Shown: positions 1 through 5,028 of the stretch, piece after piece
How positions within the stretch are numbered: the stretch's first letter is position 1
Layout: each line of letters starts with the position of its first letter
NCBI GenBank assembly: GCA_012031455.1
Contig: JAAUTM010000160.1
Span: 1-5,028, forward strand
Length of the DNA stretch: 5,028 nucleotides
DNA from: Phycisphaerales bacterium
Lineage (GTDB): Bacteria; Planctomycetota; Phycisphaerae; Phycisphaerales; Phycisphaeraceae
Direction: 5' to 3'
Translations under genes and position numbers: made by a program
Notes under the pieces: model-generated
The model's database searches: none
Seen by the model: only the letters and a program-made list of their open reading frames with translations
What the model was told of the DNA's origin: nothing

Positions 1-455
1 TTGTCTGCCCTGTCGTGCCCGATTGGAGTATTACCGAGGAACTCAATCGCCCCGGCTCATCCTCCACCAACAGCGACTATTACTTTACCCCCGGTTACTA
101 CGGCAACGGATCGGGAACATCCATGACCAGCTATTGGACACGATCGGAAAATCCATGGTTTTACGACAATCGTCGCATGACTGTGGTGGCTGGCGACAAG
201 TCCTACTTCAACACCTACATCATCGTCAACCACACCCAAAACCTGCCTAACGCATACCAATGGCGACCCGGTGCCTTCGGCGGATTTGCCTATCGATTGG
301 ATACCAGCGATGACACTGTTCGCTATCAATCCCCCACCAATCACAGTTTTATTGATGGCAGCGCCCGATCAGTTAATGGTTCTGACAAGCTCATCCCCGT
401 CAATGGCCTTTGGGGCGACAGGCCCAATGCCAACTATCTGATGCCCTTCGATTAA
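1..455 (+). CDS. Pseudopilin-like protein with H-X9-DG-type C-terminus (3' part only)
   Basis: The frame is open from the window edge (first full codon at 3) to TAA at 453-455, giving about 150 residues; the true start lies outside. The first residues read VCPV, resembling the 'CP' motif that precedes the C-terminal region of prepilin-type (DUF1559-like) proteins. Near the end, VRYQSPTNHSFIDGSARSV matches the shape of the H-X9-DG C-terminal motif (normally R-H-x9-DG-x-hydrophobic), with Tyr where the His is expected. The body is rich in Tyr, Trp, Asn, Ser and Gly, as expected for an exported protein. In this family the N-terminus has a type IV pilin-like methylation and membrane segment, which is not in view. 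Such proteins occur in many paralogues in Planctomycetota and most have no known role. An imperfect terminator follows. The family call is moderate: it rests on two short motifs and composition. Confidence 0.6.
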   Translation, partial: VCPVVPDWSITEELNRPGSSSTNSDYYFTPGYYGNGSGTSMTSYWTRSENPWFYDNRRMTVVAGDKSYFNTYIIVNHTQNLPNAYQWRPGAFGGFAYRLDTSDDTVRYQSPTNHSFIDGSARSVNGSDKLIPVNGLWGDRPNANYLMPFD

Positions 456-465
456 AAATTTTTAC

Positions 466-502
466 AAAGAAGCCCACACCTGCTCGGAGTGAGTTTGTCT
501 TT
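466..502 (+). terminator. Imperfect terminator-like hairpin after the pseudopilin-like gene
   Basis: Eleven nucleotides after the stop codon at 455, AAAGAAGCCCACACC (466-480) can pair with 486-500 across a 5-nt loop. About 11 of 15 positions pair, one of them G-U, with A-A, C-A, G-G and A-C mismatches, and the downstream side is T-rich (494-502). Position suits an intrinsic terminator for the upstream gene, but the stem is weak. Its 5' arm shares AAGCCCACAC with the strong terminator at 2501-2533. Confidence 0.35.
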
Positions 503-670
503 ACCTTGGTCGGCCCTGAATGACTGGCTTTGCATTTGTCTGCGCGGTATGTTGATTTTATGGACCTCAAGCATGCCCATACTCAGGGGGTGTTGTTTGG
601 TCGGGGTGCCGACTCCGCCAAAGGCATGACCCGTACCAACCGCCCCAGTCCTCCACGTCAATTCTGATGT

Positions 671-690
671 GCCGATGAAACAGCATCGGC
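671..690. repeat. Perfect 7-bp inverted repeat
   Basis: GCCGATG (671-677) and CATCGGC (684-690) form a perfect 7-bp stem with a 6-nt loop. No T-tract follows on either strand, so it is not a classical terminator. It lies about 120 bp before the isomerase start codon and could be an operator or an RNA hairpin in a leader; its function cannot be told from the sequence. Confidence 0.5.
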
Positions 691-745
691 CTGAGCGATC
701 CCCTGCGCCAATCATTCAACTTTCCCCAATCTGCACCGTGAACGC

Positions 746-760
746 CGCGGCTTTGCCGCG
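746..760. repeat. Perfect 6-bp GC hairpin upstream of the isomerase-like gene
   Basis: CGCGGC (746-751), loop TTT, GCCGCG (755-760). It is a compact GC-rich stem about 50 bp before the start codon at 812, with no poly-T tail, so a terminator is unlikely. A role in the 5' leader is possible but unproven. Confidence 0.5.
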
Positions 761-798
761 ATCTTGATTATCCCGGTCACTGCAACCCATCCATCAAC

Positions 799-802
799 GG
801 AG
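799..802 (+). promoter_or_regulatory. Ribosome binding site of the isomerase-like gene
   Basis: GGAG ends 9 nt before ATG at 812. This favours the start at 812 ([10 protein letters not shown]) over the in-frame ATA/ATT-region start codons upstream near 764, which have no Shine-Dalgarno-like sequence. Confidence 0.6.
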
Positions 803-811
803 TTCCGCAAC

Positions 812-2471
812 ATGGCTTATCAAACCCCCAAGCTTTCCAAGAATCCCAAACTCGGCAAGAAAAAAGTTTACCTCATGGCCAACGGCGATCTGCGTCTGAC
901 CGCCAATCAGAAATGCTGGCAGGCCCAGCAGGAAATGGAAGCCAAACTCACCGCAGCCGTGAAAGAAGCTGGCTACGACGTGGTACGTGCCCATGCCTAC
1001 AAACCCAGCGAAAATCATGGCTTCATCGGCTCGCAAAAAGAAGGTATGGCTGTTTTCGCAACCATGGACCCGACTGCCCGATCATCGTGGCTGAATCAGT
1101 CTGGCAGTATTCGCATCACCTATTGCACGGTCTGGTCAGTCATCAAGGCCCCATTCTGACTGCCGCCAACTGGTCGGGCACCTGGCCCGGGCTGGTGGGC
1201 ATGCTGAATCTCAACGGCTCGCTGACCAAAGCCGGGGTGAAATACAGCACCATCTGGAGCGATGATTTCACCGATGAATTTTCAAAAGTATCTCACGCAA
1301 TGGCTCGCAACCGGTTCCGCCAAGCACAAAATCACCCATGTTGTGCCGCTGGCGAAAGTGAAAGTCGGTTCCGCAGAATGCAAACTCGGCGAAGCACTGG
1401 CAGCGCAGTTGCAACGCGATAAGGCCATCATGGGGGTGTTCGATGAAGGTTGTATGGGCATGTATAACGCCATCATCCCCGATGAGCTGTTGCACCCCAC
1501 CGGTGTGTACAAGGAACGGTTGTCACAATCAGCACTGGCGTATGCAGCGAGCATGGTCAGCGATGATGAGGCACAAGCCGTGTACCAGTGGTACCTGAAC
1601 AAGGGCATGACCTTTAAGCTCGGCCCAAGCGAGACGGAAGACCTCACCGAAAAACAAATACTGCTGCAATGCAAGACCTACATCGCTGCTTTGCGTATCG
1701 CAGACGAATTTGGTTGCGCCACCATCGGCATTCAGTATCAGCAGGGTTTGAAAGACACCTTGCCCGCCAGTGACCTGGTGGAAGGAACGCTCAATGATTC
1801 GGTGCGTCCGCCAGTGATGAGCACTGATGGAAAGCGTGAGCTATACAAGGGCCAGCCGCTCCCGCATTTCAATGAGGTGGATGAATGCGCAGGGCTGGAT
1901 GGGTTGATGACTTGTCGTGTGCACAAGGCGATGGGCACGCCGGTGGAAAACACGTTGCACGATTTACGCTGGGGCGACTGGGATCAGAGCGGCACAGTGA
2001 AGGATTATGTGTGGGTGCTTGAAATCAGCGGCTCGGCTCCGCCTTCGCATTTCATCAAAGGTTGGAAAGGTGCGGTGGGTGAACGTCAACCGGCGATGTA
2101 CTTCAGGCTCGGCGGAAGCACGATCAAGGGTATCAGCAAGCCGGGCGAAATCGTGTGGAGTCGGGTGTACGTCGAGGGCGGCAAGCTCTGCATGGATTTG
2201 GGTCGGGCTGGCGTGGTGGAGTTGCCCTGCATGAAACACAAAGGCGATGGGATGCCACCACCCCGCAGTGGCCGATCATGCATGCGGTGACTTATGGGGT
2301 TGATCGCGAGCAGATGATGGCCAAACACAAGAGCAACCACATTCAGGTGGTGTATGCAAACTCGGCAGCAGAAGCGGACAAGGCGATGCTGGCCAAAGCG
2401 CCATGGCCGAGGCATTGGGTTTGAAAGTGTTCATCTGCGGGACACGTAAGAACGGGAAGTCGTGGGCGTGA
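812..2471 (+). CDS. L-fucose isomerase-like protein, reading frame interrupted by four single-base indels
   Basis: Joining four frames gives one continuous 553-aa protein that resembles the L-fucose isomerase and related family (COG2407-type, aldose-ketose isomerases). Recognisable stretches in order: [13 protein letters not shown] (about 17-29), [20 protein letters not shown] (115-134), a [12 protein letters not shown] segment (208-219) with acidic residues, [17 protein letters not shown] (305-321), and a C-terminal [13 protein letters not shown] plus SNHIQVVYA (484-515) with candidate metal-binding His. E. coli FucI is 591 aa, so the length fits. Breaks: C missing at CCC 1077-1079; extra T in TTTT 1279-1282; C missing at CCC 2225-2227; G or C missing near 2398-2402. 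With the four corrections the length is 1662 nt, exactly 554 codons ending in TGA at 2469-2471. Sequence character stays intact across the breaks. The family call is from recognition of sequence style; the substrate is unknown. Taken literally, the gene is broken; indel sequencing error is the better explanation. Confidence 0.7.
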
Positions 2472-2500
2472 TTTTCACTTGTTAAAAATGACAAACAACA

Positions 2501-2533
2501 AAGCCCACACTGATCAAGTGTGGGCTTCTTTTT
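2501..2533. terminator. Bidirectional intrinsic terminator between convergent genes
   Basis: A perfect 10-bp stem AAGCCCACAC (2501-2510) / GTGTGGGCTT (2518-2527), with loop TGATCAA, is followed on + by CTTTTT (2528-2533). Read on -, the stem is followed by TTGTTGTTTGTC, also T-rich. It sits 29 nt after the isomerase-like stop (2471) and 44 nt beyond the argF stop (2578), so it can end transcription from both sides. Confidence 0.9.
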
Positions 2534-2577
2534 ATTCACCGTAACCAGGCCTATTGAAACCGGATGAAAACAAGGTA

Positions 2578-3504
2578 TCACAGCGTGCCCATAAGTACGG
2601 CCAGCAAACCCTTTTGGGCATGCAGCCGATTATGAGCTTGGGGAAACGCCCTGCTCTGCGGGCCTTCGAGTACATCCTCGGTAATCTCACAGCCACGGTA
2701 GGCCGGCAGACAATGCAGCACGATGGCGTGTTTGGGTGCCCCAGCCACCAGCTCGCCGTTCACCTGATATTTTTCAAATACCTGCGTACGGGTTTGGGCC
2801 TGATTTTCCTGCCCCATGGAAACCCAGGTATCGGTGTAAATCACATCCGCATGTTTCACCGCGGCAAAGGGATCATCAATTGCCTCGATTTTGATTTCCT
2901 CGGTCACCGTGCGCAACCGCTGCGCCAGGTTACTTTCAAGTTGATACCCCTTGGGGGCTGCGAGTATGAAATTCATGCCCAGCTTGCCGCAAATCACCGC
3001 CAGGCTGCGTGCGACGTTGTTGCCATCACCGACAAAGGCCATGGTGCGGCCGCGCAGGTCCGGGCCGAATTCATCGGTCATGGTCAGGGCATCGGCCAAA
3101 GCCTGGCAGGGGTGCGAATAATCCGACAGGGCATTGATGACAGGCACCGAACTGTATTGCGCCAGTTCGATGAGTTTCTGATGTTCAAAGACACGGGCCA
3201 TGATGCCCTGCACCATGCCTGATAGAACCCGCGCCACATCGGCGGGCCTTTCGCGCTTGCCCAAACCCACTTCACCCTGGTGCATCACCATGGCATGACC
3301 GCCCAGTTCAACGATGGCTCGTTCAAAGCTGGCCCGGGTACGCAAGCTGGGTTTTTCAAAGATCATCGCCAGGGTCTGCCCGGTCAGAAGCGATGACTGC
3401 GCTGCGCCAGGCTTGCCACGCTGGGCACGCAAACTGCGCGACACTTCCAATACATGCAGCAGTTCCTGCGTCGGTGTGTCCGTGATGGAAATAAAGTGTT
3501 TCAT
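2578..3504 (-). CDS. argF: Ornithine carbamoyltransferase
   Basis: It transfers the carbamoyl group of carbamoyl phosphate to ornithine, giving citrulline, the sixth step of cytoplasmic arginine synthesis. The 308-aa protein is full length for the family and shows its motifs in order: SLRTR (53-57; usually STRTR), which binds carbamoyl phosphate; HPCQ (131-134); the FVGDGNN turn (157-163) opening the ornithine-binding domain; D225 with SMG (229-231), the ornithine-binding loop; and HCLP (264-267) with the catalytic Cys. SMG and HCLP point to the ordinary ornithine enzyme rather than the acetyl- or succinyl-ornithine variants. The start MKHFISITD matches the family N-terminus; no clear Shine-Dalgarno sequence precedes it. 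Unlike its neighbours, this frame is intact. argB lies 151 bp upstream on the same strand, and the bidirectional terminator at 2501-2533 lies just downstream. Confidence 0.95.
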   Translation of the reverse strand: MKHFISITDTPTQELLHVLEVSRSLRAQRGKPGAAQSSLLTGQTLAMIFEKPSLRTRASFERAIVELGGHAMVMHQGEVGLGKRERPADVARVLSGMVQGIMARVFEHQKLIELAQYSSVPVINALSDYSHPCQALADALTMTDEFGPDLRGRTMAFVGDGNNVARSLAVICGKLGMNFILAAPKGYQLESNLAQRLRTVTEEIKIEAIDDPFAAVKHADVIYTDTWVSMGQENQAQTRTQVFEKYQVNGELVAGAPKHAIVLHCLPAYRGCEITEDVLEGPQSRAFPQAHNRLHAQKGLLAVLMGTL

Positions 3505-3610
3505 ACGTCAACTGTTTTGCCAACATCGTGATGTTTCAAGCGTGCATCCGCGTTCTGTTCTACATTAGCCCGATCCATAAACTTTAACTTTTCCAACAAT
3601 CCCGATACGT

Positions 3611-3625
3611 CGCACCTGCGGTGCG
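3611..3625. repeat. Short perfect hairpin between argB and argF
   Basis: CGCACC (3611-3616), loop TGC, GGTGCG (3620-3625). It lies in the 151-bp gap, about 31 nt downstream of the argB stop on -. No T-tract follows, so it is not a standard terminator. It could be a processing, attenuation or operator element; no ARG-box consensus was evident to me. Confidence 0.45.
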
Positions 3626-3655
3626 CCGCTAAACTGTTAAAAGCACATTTCACCC

Positions 3656-4536
3656 TTAGCCCAATACAATTTCCGTGCCAATGCCGGAGGTGGTGTAAAC
3701 TTCCAGCAAAGGGGAATGTGGGATACCGCCATCCACGATATGTACTTTTTTGACGCCCCCGGCCAGGCTGTAAACGATGCCTCCACCTTGGGCAGCATCC
3801 CCCCGCCGATCACCCCTCTGCTTACCAGGTCCTCGATCTGTTTTTTGGTCAGACTGGAGGCCAGTGATTCTTCGCCCTGCCCGGTGCGTATGCCGTGGGT
3901 ATCAGACACCAATATCAATTTTTCAGCCTGAAGTGCTGCCGCAATGTGACCCGCCACCAGGTCGGCGTTGACGTTGAGCTTGCCACCGGCCGCATCACGG
4001 GCAATGGGCGCAATCACCGGGATGTAGTCGGCTTCCATCAGGGCTTGCAGCAATGCCGCATTGACCGACTCCACTTCCCCGACAAAACCGATGTCCACCC
4101 TGCGTGAGGGATCATCGATGCTGGTCAGATACATCCGCTTGCCAAAAACCGCACAACTGGCCAGGCTGTGCAGGGGCATGGGTTTGTGTCCCTGCTCGGT
4201 TATCCAGTCAGCCAATTGTTTGTTCACCTCATTGACCAGCACCGCCTCAGCGATGGCCAGGGTGCGTTCATCGGTGTATCGGTAACCCTGCACGAAATGG
4301 GCATCCAATCCAGCCTTTTGCATGGCTGTGGTGATGCTCTTGCCTCCCCCGTGGATCACCACCGGGTGCATGCCCACTGCATCCATGAAACAGATATCGG
4401 CGATCACCGAACGCAGGTTGTCCGGTTCGTCCATGATCGAGCCACCAACTTTTACAACGATGGCTTTGCCCTCAAACCGGCGAATGTATTCGTGAGCTTC
4501 GACGAGGGCGGCAGCCTTGGCAATCGCAGTTTCCAT
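3656..4536 (-). CDS. argB: N-acetylglutamate kinase with one frameshift near the 3' end
   Basis: It phosphorylates N-acetyl-L-glutamate with ATP, the second step of arginine synthesis. Visible motifs (corrected protein, 293 aa): VVKVGGS with K29 (27-33) and HGGGKSI (62-68), both for phosphate binding; GYRYTDE (84-90); LNVNAD (187-192) for acetylglutamate; SDTHGI (211-216); GGMLPK with K250. The N-terminal helix through YIRRFEGK (17-24) is typical of arginine-inhibited hexameric kinases. Literal translation departs from the family after residue 257 and runs on to 3637. Adding one G (forward strand) to GG at 3766-3767 restores [14 protein letters not shown] and an ending [15 protein letters not shown], stopping at TAA (3658-3656), exactly the family C-terminus. 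The start at 4536 is preferred over the in-frame ATG at 4566 because AAAGAGA lies 7 nt upstream and family proteins begin near this point. It lies upstream of argF on the same strand. Confidence 0.93.
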
Positions 4537-4543
4537 GCAATTA

Positions 4544-4550
4544 TCTCTTT
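4544..4550 (-). promoter_or_regulatory. Ribosome binding site deciding the argB start
   Basis: On the minus strand AAAGAGA ends 7 nt before the ATG at 4536. The alternative in-frame ATG at 4566 has no purine-rich site before it. Confidence 0.5.
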
Positions 4551-4567
4551 CTGGGGGAAAGCCCATC

Positions 4568-4596
4568 AGTTTAACGGGCTACTGGTAATGCTGCAA
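4568..4596 (-). promoter_or_regulatory. Candidate sigma70-type promoter of argB
   Basis: On the minus strand TTGCAG (4596-4591) and TAAACT (4573-4568) are separated by exactly 17 nt and lie just upstream of the argB start at 4536. Matches are partial (about 3/6 and 4/6), so this is only a candidate. Confidence 0.35.
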
Positions 4597-4663
4597 AACC
4601 TGTTTCGCCCTGTCATCCTTGAATAACACGCATCCATGGTGCTATGGGTATCACTGCTGAAAG

Positions 4664-4692
4664 TTGACCCCATGTGCCAATGACCTCATAAT
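4664..4692 (+). promoter_or_regulatory. Sigma70-type promoter of the tRNA-His gene
   Basis: TTGACC (4664-4669) and CATAAT (4687-4692) are each one base or nearly so from the TTGACA/TATAAT consensus, with an ideal 17-nt spacer. Transcription would start near 4699, about 33 nt before the tRNA. Confidence 0.7.
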
Positions 4693-4732
4693 GGCTGATC
4701 TGTACCGCAGAACAAAAACCTGCGGCATCACG

Positions 4733-4809
4733 GTGGCCGTAGCTCAATTGGTTAGAGCACCGGGTTGTGGTCCCGGGGGTTGGGGGTTCGGAGGTCCCCT
4801 CGGTCCACC
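4733..4809 (+). tRNA. tRNA-His(GTG), with three extra bases in the 3' half
   Basis: Acceptor GTGGCCG (4733-4739), T8-A9, D-stem GCTC/GAGC (4742-4745/4755-4758), anticodon stem CCGGG/CCCGG (4760-4764/4772-4776) with loop TTGTGGT and anticodon GTG at 4767-4769, and T-stem GGGGG/CCCCT (4782-4786/4796-4800). G at 4732 would be the tRNA-His-specific G-1, facing C73 at 4809. No CCA is encoded. The T-loop is TTCGGAGGT (9 nt instead of 7) and the 3' acceptor strand is CGGTCCAC with a bulged T (4804). Removing one G from each GG and that T gives TTCGAGT and CGGCCAC, a canonical 74-nt cloverleaf. The identity is firm; as written the structure is defective, most simply through indel errors. Confidence 0.88.
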
Positions 4810-4945
4810 CGTTGTCGGCGGAATGTGCTTCATGGCCACGCATCGGACACGAATGATCCGTTGCGTCACCCGCCTGATTTCACAGCCCTGAATATCTGTC
4901 CAGTATTTAACTGTTATCTGAATCAATTGCTTAACGGATTACCGC

Positions 4946-4965
4946 TTAACCGATGGACCGGTTAA
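4946..4965. repeat. Perfect 7-bp inverted repeat among TTAAC repeats
   Basis: TTAACCG (4946-4952) and CGGTTAA (4959-4965) pair around a 6-nt loop. TTAAC also occurs at 4907 and 4931. If the minus-strand frame to the right is real, this repeat overlaps its stop codon. There is no T-tract on the minus strand, so it is a poor terminator. Confidence 0.4.
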
Positions 4966-5028
4966 CACGCTCGCTACGCATGGCCATACCCAGGTTGCCT
5001 ATCTCGGTCGGCAGATTCTTGAAGTGCT
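4946..5028 (-). CDS. Possible C-terminus of an unrecognised protein running off the right edge
   Basis: On the minus strand a frame enters from the edge (first full codon at 5026) and ends in TAA at 4948-4946, giving 26 residues that begin HFKNLPTEIGNLG and end VNRSIG. Its codons (AAG, CTG, CCG, ACC, GAG, GGC, AAC) match the usage of the neighbouring genes. The opposing plus frame starting at 4953 needs many rare-looking codons (TTA, CTA, ATA, AGG, AGA). I do not recognise the protein. The fragment is too short for confidence. Confidence 0.35.
   Translation of the reverse strand, partial: HFKNLPTEIGNLGMAMRSERVNRSIG

Larger units (their letters stand above)
503..811. other. Intergenic stretch without a convincing gene
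   Basis: No reading frame here has persuasive coding character. The minus-strand frame over 452-715 lacks recognisable family features. On +, the frame 524-667 is open and contains KHAHTQGVLFGRG, which resembles a degenerate H-X9-DG pseudopilin motif with Arg for Asp; it may be a relic of a neighbouring pseudopilin gene, but the support is slight. Two perfect short hairpins (671-690 and 746-760) are listed separately. No clear sigma70 promoter for the downstream isomerase gene was found. Confidence 0.5.

Noticed and set aside
452..715. 87-codon open frame on - in the left intergenic region
   Set aside because: No recognisable motif, it overlaps the stop of the + gene and a terminator-like hairpin, and its composition is unlike the real genes.
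1077..1282. Programmed ribosomal frameshifting in the isomerase-like gene
   Set aside because: The breaks are of both signs and four in number, and there is no slippery heptamer with a downstream structure. Indel error is simpler.
2554..3222. 222-codon open frame on + opposite argF
   Set aside because: It is the antisense of a strongly supported argF, with no family resemblance and no ribosome binding site.
4564..4566. Upstream in-frame ATG as argB start
   Set aside because: No Shine-Dalgarno-like sequence, it overlaps the candidate promoter region, and the extra residues are not family-like.
4168..4626. 152-codon open frame on + opposite argB
   Set aside because: It is a shadow of argB, which has clear kinase motifs on the other strand.
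4953..5028. Start of a plus-strand gene at the right edge (MDRLTRSLR...)
   Set aside because: It needs several codons rare in the neighbouring genes and has no ribosome binding site. The opposing minus frame has native-looking codons.
1..5028. CRISPR array, insertion sequence, integrase, toxin-antitoxin or other defence module
   Set aside because: No regularly spaced direct repeats, terminal inverted repeats, transposase motifs or small paired genes were seen. The content is ordinary housekeeping plus one sugar isomerase.

Overview
The window looks like bacterial chromosome of moderate-to-high GC, most likely from a planctomycete-type lineage (Planctomycetota, possibly Phycisphaerae-like). 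This rests on the left-edge gene, which ends like the prepilin-type 'H-X9-DG' (DUF1559-like) pseudopilins that are abundant in Planctomycetota, Lentisphaerae and Verrucomicrobia, and on a fucose-isomerase-like gene of a kind I associate with the same group. The assignment is an inference from gene families.

Layout, left to right: (1) the 3' end of a pseudopilin-like gene on + (to 455), then an imperfect terminator hairpin; (2) about 350 bp without a convincing gene, holding two short perfect hairpins and a possible degraded pseudopilin tail; (3) a fucose/arabinose-isomerase-like gene on + (812-2471), whose 553-aa product is readable only after correcting four single-base indels; (4) a strong bidirectional terminator (2501-2533) separating it from the convergent arginine genes; (5) argF (ornithine carbamoyltransferase, 3504-2578) and upstream of it argB (N-acetylglutamate kinase, 4536-3656), both on -, with argB carrying one frameshift near its 3' end; (6) a sigma70-type promoter and a tRNA-His(GTG) gene on + (4733-4809), with three extra bases against the canonical cloverleaf; (7) a short intergenic stretch and what may be the last 26 codons of a minus-strand gene running off the right edge.

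ArgB and ArgF catalyse the second and sixth steps of arginine synthesis from glutamate. Their shared orientation and 151-bp gap suggest coordinated, possibly joint, expression. The N-terminal helix of ArgB matches the arginine-inhibited hexameric type of the enzyme, so feedback control by arginine is likely.

The dominant unusual signal is a run of single-base indels, mostly in short homopolymers, across three unrelated genes (isomerase x4, argB x1, tRNA-His x3). The sequence beyond each indel stays conserved and free of stops in the shifted frame. This looks more like sequencing or assembly error than gene decay, but the sequence alone cannot prove it. I see no CRISPR array, insertion sequence, phage module, toxin-antitoxin pair or novel multi-gene system.
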